DNA of 64,000 nt, taken from Patiria miniata (taxonomy: Eukaryota > Echinodermata > Asteroidea > Valvatida > Asterinidae). The notes beneath the pieces were generated by a model. That model saw only the letters and a program-made list of their open reading frames with translations. It was not told where the DNA came from and made no database searches. This document shows positions 25,573-37,450 of this stretch, piece after piece; positions within the stretch are counted from its first letter, which is position 1, and every line of letters begins with the position of its first letter. The DNA lies in contig NW_024037063.1 in assembly GCF_015706575.1 (NCBI RefSeq), positions 8,494,927 to 8,558,926 on the forward strand. Reading direction: 5' to 3'. The position numbers and the translations under genes were made by a program.

Positions 25573-26025
25573 GTGAATTTCTTTCACTTCTGTGGGTATA
25601 GCATAAAAAAACAAACACGCGCGCGCCAAAATGTTGCCACGCCCCCCCTTTTTTTGGATGCGATGTCGTGGATGGGGGCTTCGCGCAATGTCAATGGTTT
25701 GTTTCGGCGATGTTGCAATATAATATCCAGGAAGGCGCTACTTGCCAAGTTGCCAAGCTATTTATCAACGAACAGTCCATGTGGACGTGTGGTTGTCCCG
25801 ACTCCTAAAATTAACGGGCAACTCGAAGGAATTGTCTGCTTTATGACTTCTGTCAGGACAATTGCTTGCCCTCTGTTAGCATGCGTCACGGGACTGCACA
25901 GGAAGTGCAACAATTCGATGTCTCATCATAAGTGTAAGGTGTGGACCAGATTTGCATTAAAAGAATCAGTTGTACAGACGGAGGAAAGTGAAGCATTAAT
26001 TGATTTGAAAAAAAAAATCAGTTAG
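25573..26025 (+). CDS. Unrecognised 150-codon open frame, doubtful
   Basis: An open frame of 150 codons with a cysteine-rich middle and a charged C-terminal stretch. No family is recognised, no paralogous copy is seen in the window, and no splice or promoter signals support it. It ends just before the hexanucleotide minisatellite. A frame of this length can occur by chance in 64 kb. Confidence 0.12.
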   Translation: MNFFHFCGYSIKKQTRARQNVATPPLFLDAMSWMGASRNVNGLFRRCCNIISRKALLAKLPSYLSTNSPCGRVVVPTPKINGQLEGIVCFMTSVRTIACPLLACVTGLHRKCNNSMSHHKCKVWTRFALKESVVQTEESEALIDLKKKIS

Positions 26026-26067
26026 GGGCTGGCCTTGTGCCGGTAGATGACGAGATCGAGCATGACA

Positions 26068-26235
26068 AAGGCATCGGGTATGAGTATGGGTACGAGTACG
26101 AGAGCGTAAGTACGAGTACAAGTACGATAACGATTCCTAGTACGAGCATGTGTGTCTTAGGTATGGGTACAAGCGCGAGTATGGGGGATATAATAAGGGT
26201 ACAAGTTGGACGCCGGTACAAGCACGAATACAACA
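26068..26235. repeat. Degenerate hexanucleotide (TACGAG) minisatellite
   Basis: Many imperfect units of the form TACGAG, TATGGG, TACAAG and GCGAGT in 6-base register, as in GAGTATGGGTACGAGTACG. Because the unit is a multiple of three, both strands show repetitive open frames here (Tyr-Glu or Ser-Tyr rich) that should not be taken as genes. Confidence 0.8.
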
Positions 26236-27109
26236 CCAAACACTATAGAACTATAACTTGACAGTCGTAGCCAGAATTGAGTTCCAATGAGTAGGTGTGC
26301 AGGTGCACTGTTTTTTGGACAATTATCCATAGAAAAGAAAAACAAGAGACGGCCGGAAACAAACTACGCGCGCAGGGAGTAATGAGGTTAGGAGAATTAT
26401 ACATTCCCTCTCCCAGAGAAACCACTAACTATAATGACCTCATTTTGAGCAATCAATTCGCAGTTCGCAATCCCCACTTTTCAGCACTTACAAAACAGAG
26501 TGGTTAGTGGAAACTCAAAGATGACATCTGGGGGTGTGTTATAGGTCGAGGCCACATGGGGCCAGTCAACGATTTCCTTCTTTGTGAAAAGTCGTTGATA
26601 TTACTTCCTGTAACATCATGGTCATCTTTAAGCAACAAGATCTATCACGACCTTCAAGAAAAATGACTATATTTCATGATACAAAATCATCACTATTGGG
26701 TTCCTCTTTGTTTAAACTTTAAAACAAATGGCTTAAACAGATACTTTTTGCCAAACCACGGGTAAATTGGCAAACGAAGGTCAATGTCGCAAAAATAATG
26801 AGTAGTTATTAATGTTTCCTAACATAATCATTGCGTTGTTGAAAATACAAAATAACCAAAGACTTAACGATAATGCCACTTTCTTATAAATGAGGATGTT
26901 TTTGACAAAATATTACAAACGAATGAAAGGTCTAAATATGAACATAAAGCTTATAGGAACATCAGTACAATACAGTAGGTAACGTGTGTTATGAATGACA
27001 AAAGGGTCGGATAAACCTCGAAATCAAATCTCAGGCCCAGTTTTTAGTAGTAGGCTGCACCTTTAATTTTTGTCGACCTATATAGCCTTTTTGGCAAATG
27101 ATTAATATT

Positions 27110-27268
27110 TTATATTGTTCGTATCAATCTTTTAATTGGGATTAGTTCCGAACTGTTTTCAAGTTTCAACCAGTCTTTCACCATCTGTGAATAAGTCTGT
27201 ATAGTGTATGTCTTCAGCACCGTGGTTAGAGGATAATCCCATTGACCTGGAGCTTGTATTTTGCGCCC
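27110..27268 (-). CDS. Candidate terminal exon of an unidentified gene
   Basis: A strong acceptor (pyrimidine-rich CCCACTTCCTGTCTTCCAG) precedes an open stretch of 52 codons. It begins GRKIQAPGQWDYPLTTVLKT, continues YTIQTYSQMVKDWLKLENSS, and ends at a TAA. The composition is protein-like, and the frame is phase 0 at the acceptor. I do not recognise the family. No partner exons were identified on the minus strand at higher coordinates, where a SINE-like repeat is inserted. It could be a real last exon, an orphaned exon of a dead gene, or part of a mobile element. Confidence 0.3.
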   Translation of the reverse strand, partial: GRKIQAPGQWDYPLTTVLKTYTIQTYSQMVKDWLKLENSSELIPIKRLIRTI

Positions 27269-27444
27269 CTGGAAGACAGGAAGTGGGGGAAGTTGAGGCA
27301 CGTACCTACAAACAAACAAGGGCAAAATCAAGACGTTGAGATCGAGGGCACATTGTGGACTCTTGAAATTGCCATTTCTGCAGGCACAATCGTAACTGTC
27401 GAAAAAAAACCTAAACCATTGTGAACAGCACGTACCGCCCCGCC

Positions 27445-27845
27445 AGCGATTTTTTTTCTCCCAAACGACATCCACAAATGGGTGTACGCTATGGCGTTTT
27501 GGACTTAACTTTTATAAAAACATGAGAAGAAAATATAAAAATTTGAAAAAAAGTGAATTTTGAACGTTATGAAATTCGGACTTTATTTCCCTTTTAAACA
27601 AATCCTCCAAAGCCTCGGGTTAGAAAAGGAAAAAAAATCGAGTGCAAAACGGAAAATCGAAGTCGCCACCTCGCGGTGCAAAAAACTACCCTCTTTCGAA
27701 TGAGCTGTCGCACTGCTCGCCAAAATGTGGGAAACAAATAATTATATACCTGCGTGCGTATCATAAAAGTATCGTAGAGGGCGCTTAACAATTATGCGGA
27801 TGCGTTTATATGTCTGTGATGTCGTTTGGGAGAAAAAAATTCGCA
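27445..27845. repeat. Inverted repeat flanking the 27.5-27.8 kb SINE copy
   Basis: About 30 bases at 27445-27478 (core TCTCCCAAACGACATC) recur inverted at 27808-27845 (core GATGTCGTTTGGGAGA), enclosing the SINE-like repeat C. This could be the terminal inverted repeat of a composite or nested element. Confidence 0.6.
27508..27790 (-). mobile_element. tRNA-derived SINE-like repeat C, degenerate copy
   Basis: Aligns over about 290 bp with 55110-55402 in the same orientation. Shared blocks include ACTTTTATAAAAACATGA, GAACGTTATGAAATTC, AAATCCTCCAAAGCCTC, CACCTCGCGGTGCAAAA and GAGCTGTCGCACTGCTC. On the minus strand the tRNA-like A box is near 27700. The B box is mutated in this copy. Confidence 0.7.
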
Positions 27846-29514
27846 CCCCGTCAACCCTGAGTATGCAGTGCCCTGCAGCCGATTTCGTGAAACTCTGCAA
27901 AATGGCAAAAGTCCACCGTTACGCATTATTTTTAGTACGTATAATTCCCGCAGTACTTCATCGTTGCGCAACATCTCAGTTATGACTCATTTCATGAAAC
28001 TTTCACGGTGCGCAGTTATGACGTAACTTAATATATAGGCCTTCGCAGTCATGGTGATGCAAGGTAAAGACCAATCCGTGCACGCTATCTCTTCTATCAC
28101 AGGGGCCCCCTTAAATGGCGAAAACATTGTGCTAGCTATTGTTCAGGTAATCCATCACGGGGCAGTTGCTTTGTGCCCGGATTAGTCTATAGTCCTACCG
28201 ACTGAAATTGGCCCATTTCACTCACTCTCCTATACCGTACCACCTCTCATACATGCAGTCTTGACTGCTTCAGCGTCCCATTCCTGATTGAACCGTCGTC
28301 CACCATATTACTAACCAGCACCTTCAAAGCAATCATGGCTTGCAAACTGAAGTAGAAAAAGTACACATGTATACTGACTTGGTGCATAATGTCTAAATCG
28401 TTTGGAGCGGATGTGTAAAGCTGCCATAAAAACAAGTCCCTTAACCAACCTGCCCGCCCCTTCCCCGCTTGACTGCGAAAGTCCAACCCCCGCGTGTATT
28501 TTGTATATTGCCTATTATAGTCACAAGGGATTTGTCATAAACACAGGAAATTACTACAGCTAGTCACACCACGGATGTGAAGGTAACTCGATTTCACTCA
28601 TCACGTGGTGGGTATGTTCACGGTAATTAGCGCCTAACCTGCCTTCCTGCCATATCCCAGGAAAATCACAACCAGGCATCAGAAACTGTTTCCCTGGCAA
28701 CGGGTCAATACAACATAACAGGATTAAATGTTCGTCTGTTGCTCATTTCTTTGCTCTAAGACTTTTTAACAGCTACTTTAAATCTGAAACGATTCGTCAC
28801 GTTACAGTCATATGGTGGTTTAAAACTTATTTACACAACAGGCAAAATATCAGATAATAATATTTGGACCTCAATACCTAGTACCAGCGGATGAGATCGT
28901 TTGGTTGTGACCGTATCGGCAGATTCGGCAGGTGGTGGAAGCGAAAAGGGTGGGGCCAATAAGAAAGCTGTCTGCTGCCATCAAGCGTTTCCAAAGTGTC
29001 TATTATGTAACATCAGAACTGTCCTATCACTGCTTATGCTTGTATTCTGTTGATGAATTGGCTGTGTGGTTATACACACGAGTGAGGTTTACTTTATCAG
29101 TGCCTCATACTGTTGGATACATCATGCAGGTTATCATCATGCATAGTGGATGTGCTACATCTTCATCAGTGTCATCTTATAATTATAGCCGGCTGAGATT
29201 TGAAAAGAAACAAGTTCGAAATGCAGCTACTCCTCCGTCCTTCATCGTTCTCGTGTGACCATTCTTCTCCACTTTCCTTCCTCGAAGGCCGTTTCAAATC
29301 GCTGCCTTGAGCTTGTTACAAGTGGCTGCCTTGACTTTTCAAGGATTTGTCCCCGTGGTACTGTCAAATTGCGCGCGAACCAGATGGCTTGCGAATCTGA
29401 TATTTGGCAGACAAAACCGCAGACGTGTCACGTCGGCAAGAATAATCGTCCAGTCGCTTCAGGTTCACTTGAAGACAGTAACGCGTTGAAGACACGTTCT
29501 GGAGAGGAAAGGGT

Positions 29515-29700
29515 AGTCTATGAAATATCCCCTTACATAGCAAGGGTCTATGATATGCGAGCAGATTCGGCGATTATTATGCAAAACAAGTCTGCGTCTT
29601 GACTTTGAGATTCTGACCATTCAGCGGGCGCCTTCTATCGTTGTTGTATTACACAAACATGGCATCCAAATTGACCAATCCCGTGACAGTCTCTTAAGAC
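29515..29700 (+). repeat. Dispersed repeat B, copy 2
   Basis: Second copy of the repeat at 19710-19925, same orientation, diverged by substitutions and small gaps. Confidence 0.65.
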
Positions 29701-31909
29701 CACTCCGATTGGTTCGCCTGCGGGGTCGAATACAATTTACAAATATGATATCAGGTGTTCAACTGTGCCGTGCTCAGACTATAGGAAGGGGACGGAGATT
29801 AAGGGAATAATGAATTGTGGTGGAGCAGTTTTAAACGTCTGATTTAAAACCGGTCGAGGTTAGTCTGAGCGTCCCCTGTTGTCTAGCGGTGCCCTCTGTG
29901 TAACCAGCGTTGCTGTGCAAGGGGATTTACATAGACTAGTAAGGGGCCTAGTCTCTGATGGCCCGAGCAGAAGCGAACATTTATTCTCTTGATTTAGGGG
30001 CCAGCTTTTTACCACCCGCTTCTTTTTTAACACTCTTCTCGGCGGTAATAAAACAGCAGTTTAAAACCACCAAAGTGACGGCCTATCAACCAATAGGAAT
30101 AGGTAAACTGTCACAGGGATGTATTAAATGTTAACAATCGTATCAGTGGGCATGAAGACTTTTGTGTCTTCTTTTTGCCCGATGTCTTTATTTTGAATAT
30201 CGCAGCAACCAACTGGGGATCGATAAGTCATAAAAGTCTTTGTGCTTTCGGTTCGTAATCAAAATGCCTCAATTTGCTTTAAGGCAAACTTTGGAAACTT
30301 CAAGAAGACGACTAGGGACAAAATCCAGGAACGAAGGCCGCTGACGCACTGCAGACATCTGTCACTGTTTAATGGTTTTATTGTTACATCTGTCATCGCG
30401 ATGTATTGGCTCAAGTTGATCAGGGCCGGACACCAGGGGAGCATTAACGACGTACGACTTGAAGATCACTGAACTGATGACACTACCATGACATGTGCGA
30501 GGAGAGGCCTCAGGCCGCATTCGATATATATTTTATCTGAGGTGAAAACAAACAGACACAGTGACAACTAATCAATCGTAATGATGACAACACAGGAATG
30601 GCACTCTGACAAATTCCCAACATCTGGGAAGGTTTACCATAACGGTTCAACTCAGTCCACGGTAAACATTGTGATCATGACAATTGTGAACACAGTCACC
30701 AATTTTGACAGGTTGACGGGAATTTTGGAGATGTTTGATTACATTAATTCTCTCATTCTGTTATTGGAGGCTACAGGGAACAAAATAAATTGACAGACCT
30801 TGAAAGGTCATTAATTTTGTAGCGTCACACTACCACAGAGCCTTTTTTTAAGTGACGTCGCAATAAAGGCATGCAGGCAATAAGTAAACAACCATCTTTT
30901 CCTCAAAAAAACATTGGTTAAAGTGGTCAGAAATTGCCTCAGATCGCACCACAGAGTATCTAGAATCGAAAAAAAGCGGGCCCCGAACCCCACACCGTAA
31001 TTTTTTGGACCCACTTTAAGGGGACCAAATTGTTTTGGCTCCCCAAAAATTGTGTTCTGGATCCGCACTTGTCTCAATCCTGGATGTAAATAGCATCTTT
31101 AGGAGATGGCAACTCTTATAAAGGTGCTGGACTTCATGGTAGTAAAGAAGCACTTTATCTTTTCGATGATTCGTACATGGCAGACTACACAAAGGCCCAG
31201 GAGTCAAAGCATCGTGGTGTGTCTCAAAAGATACACCTTCATGGTCCGGCGACATGGAAGCCACCCTACCTGATTTTTTTTTTTGCAGAACGACGTGCAA
31301 TCTTCTCAGAGTCTGCATGGAGCAGCACGGAGACTGTACACAAATTTGAGTGATGCTCATCAGCTGTTCTCGTCGTCGAAGGCAATTCTCACCAGCTCAG
31401 TCCTGAATCAAATGATGAAGTTGAGGCCTCTGAGATCCACAGCCTCCTAGCAGGAGGACACGGATACTTGTGTCGTCCTTTTAACCTGAACTACGCGGTT
31501 GAGGCCGGATACAAGACTGCTGTTGTTCATACACCAGAAGACCATCTTCATCCAACAGCTGCTATGCTCACGATATCAGGCCTTGACTAAAGTGAGATGG
31601 GCAACTATACCATTCTGTGTTTGTACAAATAGGTAGAAGGAAACACGGCTCAGTTTACGACACAAACTACAGTAACTAATAAAACATCGAGAAAGTAAAA
31701 GTACCCTTTTCGTTCTAAGAAACTGGTTCACTTGTACGTGTACGAATTCCACACAATGACCTAGAACAACCTCTACTTTCTACAATTCCCTTTGTCCCCC
31801 ACAATCATGTGTAGGCAAGCAGAGCAGGGTCACTGGTGTAGCCCAATCCCTTGGCCGGTACTAGTGTACTGCACTTCCCAACATTTCAGGATGCTTTCTG
31901 TCATAGGAG

Positions 31910-32340
31910 TGGAGTGGAAGCTGAGGCAGGAGACTTATTAGTTGTTGGAGGAATTGACCTGCTTGGTCTACGATCATGCTCGCCTGTGTCACGTTGACGA
32001 GGCGAGGACATTGACGCTGACAAAGATAATTGGGGATGAGGATGAGCAGCAAGTCCAAGGTTAAGCTCCCCCATCTACCTCTCTGTAAAGACTCTCTCAT
32101 CCCTTATATCAACCGAGTAAACTACAGGGTGTGCCAATGGAAGTGGTCTCACATCCCCATTAACGACCCTCCCAAGCCGGAGGATGGACATGGTGAAGGT
32201 GAAGACCGATGGCATCGTCGAGCTACTTTGGTTACTCGGTCCAATACTTTCTCCTTCACTCGTACTACGTGGACCTTCCGGAAGTTAAAGACAACATGGT
32301 GAGGTGGTGTCAATGACTACAATGATGTGCCGGATTTTGA
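31910..32340 (+). pseudogene. Decayed coding remnant of an uncharacterised transposon-related protein
   Basis: The frame around 32060-32190 reads SLIPYINRVNYRVCQWKWSH followed by IPINDPPKPEDGHG. A neighbouring frame then continues VKTDGIVELLW. Together these resemble, from general knowledge, the C-terminal segment of a large family of uncharacterised invertebrate proteins with a RxxYQ-x-x-W...PsP..hGW..dG.l..W layout that are spread by mobile elements. At least one frame change separates the two parts, and there is no long intact frame. The name of the family and the mechanism of its spread are not established here. Confidence 0.3.
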
Positions 32341-33565
32341 TGATGACTTATTTCCTTGATTTGACTCAATCAATAAGCTAGCGTCATTAGACATGGGTCA
32401 AAAGGTAGACATTTCTTGCCGGAGATATATAGGGGATTGGGCTATTTCTGCATATTTCCCCCATTTTATAGATAATTTTACCCACATGGCATGTATACAA
32501 TCTTAAAACTGGTGCCTCAAAAACGTTTCCTCGTGTCATAATAGGAAAAGTGGGTTTTAGTCTCTATATGATTTTTAGTTGAAAAGATATGGTAAACCTT
32601 GGGTTTTAACCAAATTTTACGCGCAGCATAATCCAAGATGGCCGCCATACGACCCCCGTTATGCAGCTTGTTTCGATGGGAACATCAAATTTCGATTATT
32701 AGACACCAAAAGGATTATATCGAAGTATGTTTCATTAAATTTTCCAGGGAATGCATGGGGACATTATCTACCAACCAGGCTACTCAGTATTTTTTTTGCA
32801 TTTGTGGAGGATGCAGGGTTAAAAACATGTACGCTGACCTCTTGGATGTCATCAGCCCAAGTGACCTAAATACGGTGCTGTCAGTTGAATCTCCCATAGG
32901 CGAATCCTCACTGCTGGCTTAGATCATGCCGCGTTTTTCGTTTTACAGTGTGATATGGAAAAGCGGCGCTGGGCGTCTCACTGATCCCTTCTCTAAGGAC
33001 TAGCTTGGGGCGCACTGCCCTCTACCTGCGGACACATGTTTCTTCACGTTGACTAATGAAACGGCACTCGATCAAATACCAAAAGTCTTGATCTCGCTTG
33101 TCACATGTATGAAGCCCAAAAGTGGACAAGCCAATTTCCCCATTTCTTGTTACCAGAATTTCAGATTGCTTTTTTTAAAAGCACCACCCGTCTTTCAAAA
33201 ACGTCAATTTTCTACTAGCAGAAATTTTAATTTTACTTTGGCGACTCTGTCGGTGCCCCAAAAGTGGACAAAAAGTCAAATTTCCCTACTGGAAAAATAA
33301 TTGGGTTGAACGTTTTGATATGTTTAGACAAAAGTTGTTTCACTTTTGTCTATTGACGCATCGTAGGTGTAGTGGCTAAACTGATTGTCCATTTAACAAA
33401 CACATGAAGTAGATTTTGGAATGCATTCCGAGAAATGTTTTCATAACTACCGTGCTCAAGACAACAGAATTTATAGCCACTGTTTTATTCAGGAAAATGC
33501 ACAAAACAAGGGTTAATCAGAGTACATTTCTCTATATATGCTCACATTGGATGCAACTACATAGC

Positions 33566-33840
33566 GGGGGGGGGGGGGGGGGGGGGGAAGAATCGTCGCA
33601 CCCCAGTCGGTATGCGTTCTTTCAGCAAAACGAAAACCATTCACACACACCCCTATGTGATCTGTTTTCGTTTTGATGAAAACACTTGGCTTTTTCTGAT
33701 CCGTGGACAGAAATTTAAAACGGTGCTTGTGTTAAAAAGTCCGTAAATTTAAAAGTACATGAGTGATTTGAATTATTCTTGTACTAAAAGAAAGGTTACG
33801 AATTGAGCTTTTTTTATATTTTACTTACCCTGTAAATGTA
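33566..33840 (+). mobile_element. Foldback-element family D, partial copy
   Basis: After a run of 22 G (33566-33587), a hairpin is formed by CAGCAAAACGAAAAC (33623-33637) and GTTTTCGTTTTGATG (33664-33678). Sequence matching the right arm of the larger foldback at 45160-45420 follows: GATCCGTGGACAGAA, AAAAGTACATGAGTGATTTG, CTTGTACTAAAAGAAAG and a TTACTTACCCTG end. The left arm is missing or lost here. Confidence 0.65.
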
Positions 33841-35901
33841 AGAAACATGACTTACTCAATCAAGTAAACGTGCCATGTTCTGTAACTCTCTGAAAATGCG
33901 ATTCATTGACTGTCAGACGTACGATCTATGACACTGTATGAATCATGGAATAATTAGCAAACATGGTAAAATGTATCATCTTAGCAAATTCAAGCGTTCA
34001 TGAACCTCTTGCATTGCGTGCCCGCTCTAAAAACAGGTGTTGTCATTTTTAAATCATTACAAATAAAGTACAACAATACGTCTACTTATTACGGAGAAAC
34101 AGAGACCTGCCATCAAACATGAACGCTGCAAGAAGTCTACAATTCAGTCCACTTTGGTCCCGACATACTGTTGACAAAAAAACCTGGCAAGCTAAGCTCA
34201 CGAGAAAGACATTTGGTTCAAACTAAATAAGCCCTCTCGAAAGGATACTTTTTGGGTAATGAATTTTCACAAAAGTTTTGGTGTGGCAAACTTCAATTTT
34301 AACATTTAAGCCTAAACAACGAGTGTGGTGCTTTCATGCTGCTGTTCCCCATTGCTCACATTTTAGTTAATATTTTCCACAGAAATTTCCTTTTAAAATA
34401 AAACCACCGACTACTGAATCTTCTGACAACTGCTCATTAAAGAGTTAAATCACATGAAAAGAGAAAATTCTACAGATAAGGGATATCAATTTTATTGAGA
34501 AATCTGTCTGGGATCAATCAAATGTTGCATATCTGTCTGGTTACATTTTATAATTATTCAGGGTCAACCTTTGGAGAGACAACCATTTCAACATGGATAA
34601 ACGTTTATTCTTGTGGGAGCCAGGTATTCCTAATTAGGATAATGTCATAATTACAAAATGTTCAGTTAAAAAAAACATGAGGACACATTAAAAACTAGTT
34701 CGCGCCGGAAATATTTTTGCGAAAATTTTGATTTTCGAAAAGGGCAGGATATAGCAGTATCGTTTCAGTTTGCAGTAACACCATGTGGTAATAATTACTG
34801 TCGCCAAGTAGATATTTAGTTCTGATAGAAACTGGTCCTGTTTATTATCAACTTGCGCTAAGTAGTTTTAGTTCTGATAAGAACTTGTCCTGATTTAAGT
34901 TCCAAAAGAACTTGTCTTTAAGTTCTAAAAGATAAAGCAGCCAACTTTTGATATATAGCCAAACGCCACAAATACTGATTCGCAAGAGTCATTTCAACAG
35001 CATTTCTACAATATTTCTCACTGCAACCTCATACTTTTCAGCACTCCCGGGTGTACCCAGGGAGCGTAAATTGTACAACAGGTAGTGCACAGTGGCCAAG
35101 TTCAAGTACAACACACAGTCTGCCTCCACAGACTTCTCGGACTTTGTGTGTGTACAAACAAATAGGGGATTAGCGTGTTTAGACGTCATCCGGAGGTGAG
35201 CCGAGGCATGCTTGACTTTTTAACTTGTCAGCCGTACCTGTTGCCTGTGTGTAGAAACAGCCAGGTTGTGTTAACATGTCATCCAACGCGAACTGGTTTA
35301 AAGTGAAAACCACTTCCGTGCATAATACTTAAAACACCAACTGGTCGGCATTAGCCTTTTTGATATGGGGGCACAATAGAAGAGCACGATTTGGTCTGGG
35401 TAAGCTCTTCAATATTGGACAAGATTTACCCAAATCAAACAGCACCTATTGTTTCCCAGAAAACGCATCATCCCCTAAGACTACTATACTGCACAAAATG
35501 TATTAAACTTATGTCTCTTATCATGTTCAATTGTTATTTTATATAAAAAACAACACTCCTCGGATTATGTTTTCCAAGATTATATAGTTTGACCCTACCC
35601 TTACATTGTTTACAAAGGGATAAATTCTGTACTTTTGTTTGCTTTTCAGAAGTTACCTCCATAATAATAGGCAGTGTGAAATATTGGTTTTGCACACAAA
35701 GTTGACCCTACACCCATGCCAACTTCTTATACCAAAATGTTTAATGATGCCTTTTTAAGTCACTGTGTAATACTTACACTGGTTGTTAAAATACCTGCTT
35801 TCCATGCATGATTGTCTAACTTTAAGAGATAACTGATTCATTTAATCTAAATATAATTCAAATCTATAGCTATTTCAATTCGAAATTAGTTGAAACTGTA
35901 A

Positions 35902-35957
35902 AGTACTTTGGTTGCTATGCGTATAGTACTTTGGTTGCTATGCGTATAGTACTTTGG
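35902..35957. repeat. 23-bp tandem repeat, about 2.4 copies
   Basis: The unit starts AGTACTTTGGTTGCTATGCG and is repeated exactly at 35902, 35925 and (partial) 35948. Confidence 0.9.
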
Positions 35958-36539
35958 GTCGCACAAATGAAGATAGCAAAAATAGTGAATACCATATGAC
36001 TTGCTCTTGGCCAATCAAGATACAGAATCTGTGGGTGAGGTGTTAATATAACTATAGAGTATGCATATAGTGCCATGGATGAACAGTACTCTAAAATAGG
36101 CAGAATCCTTGTAGCCACTTATCAATGATTCCAATATATACATGATTTTCACACAAAAGTAGGCTAATGAAAATGAACTAAAAGCACATCTGTTTAGAAG
36201 GAGTTTTCCAGGAGCACTAGGTATGCATGCCTTTGGTGAGTTGTGTATGGTTTTGAAAGAGAACCAGTCAAAGTGAAAATTGTTTCCTGTTTATATCTCC
36301 ACAAGAAAGTTACATAGAACAAAGCTGTACACACTTACACATTTCTCCCATCTGCAAAAGTCATACCATAAGATGATGTATGATGTAAAGATGTAATCAA
36401 GTCGGACAGATCAATCCCAAATCTATCACAATTCATCTAGTCTGGAAAAAACTGACTAGATATTCAAACCAACTGGGACAAAGGCATTCCTTTGCCACAT
36501 TGTTTCATCCGCTGTTACATGTACTTCAAGTGTAACCCC

Positions 36540-36577
36540 GATTTGTGATTTGATTTGTGATTTGATTTGTGATTTAA
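36540..36577. repeat. 12-bp tandem repeat (GATTTGTGATTT)
   Basis: A little over three consecutive copies of a GATTTGTGATTT-type unit. Confidence 0.85.
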
Positions 36578-37079
36578 TGGTGAAGTTGACATGTGATCAA
36601 CTTGAGATTTGAAATGACTGAGATGACTACAGCTATGCAACTAGAGCTAATGTGCTTCCCAAAGCACGGATATCAGCCTAATTTGCCGTTTTATCGGTTT
36701 GTCTGAATAGTGACTCGCACTGACCACAAGGTGATCATTGCTAAATGTGGCTGAGATCGGCAAAAGAATGTACATAAGTCTGTAGAGAGTGTGGCACTGT
36801 GTGTGCAATTGTCTGTCAACACAGCTGACCTTGGGCACAAGGACAATATTGGTTTTGCATGCCACATAACATCCACAGTATCGTGCATGGTTTGAAACAT
36901 TCCCAGAATTCCTATGTTTTTATATTGCTTTTTACATGCGTTTGAAAAATGCAAAACTTGAAATAACTCGACAACTAAATAAGTCAAGAATATGAAATTT
37001 GAGAATTAGAGATAAAAAATACACTGAACAGGGCTGCAAAGATTTAAAATGTAAAACAGCTTTTTAATTTTTTAATAAA

Positions 37080-37450
37080 ATGACCCCTACTGACCAATAG
37101 GTGACCGCTGGCCAAATTCTGTGAACACCTTTTGTGAGGCTTGGTCTAAAGATACAACTGACCAAGTTTTACATCAATTGGGTCAAGACTGTGGGAGAAG
37201 AAGCATTTTGTAAATATTCATTAAATGACCTCTAGTACCCCTTTAATTACCAGTGGCCGGATTTTACGAACATGGCTAGGTAGGGCATGTGACAAGGTTG
37301 AATTTGGCCAAGTTTATTTGAAATCGGCTGAATAGTTTAGGAGTTATGGCCATTTTTATATTGGTCACGTGACCGTTTGCCCGAAGAAAGAAAGAAAGAA
37401 AGAAATCGGACGATCACAGTATACCAGCGTGCTTCGCACGGCTGATATAA
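37080..37450. mobile_element. Repeat with GAAA run and terminal hairpin
   Basis: Non-coding sequence with paired TGACC..ACC and CACGTGACC blocks runs into a GAAA microsatellite (about 37386-37405). It ends in a small palindromic hairpin, GTGCTTCGCAC, with flanking AGTATACCAGC and GGCTGATATA. Simple repeat followed by a stem-loop terminus is typical of a non-LTR or SINE-type 3' end, but no class can be assigned with certainty. Confidence 0.4.

Larger units (their letters stand above)
18933..27109. other. Intergenic, AT-rich, repeat-bearing, no supported gene
   Basis: No conserved domain or credible exon set was found. Contents that I can name: dispersed repeat B at about 19710-19925, a GC-richer patch at 22510-23000 without coding signal, a G run at 23109-23121, a 12-bp stem hairpin at 23371-23401, CAAGTC repeats at 25365-25460, and a TACGAG minisatellite at about 26068-26235. 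Confidence 0.55.

Noticed and set aside
26018..26261. Tyr/Glu- and Ser/Tyr-rich frames on both strands
   Set aside because: Produced by the hexanucleotide minisatellite.
28300..28345. Possible 32-base minus-strand exon with TTCTACTTCAG acceptor and GTTAGT donor
   Set aside because: Too short to judge, and no neighbouring exon shares its phase convincingly.
34989..35189. Frame ending PGSAEKYEVAVRNIVEMLLK
   Set aside because: The C-terminal part looks somewhat protein-like, but no acceptor, partner exon or family could be identified.
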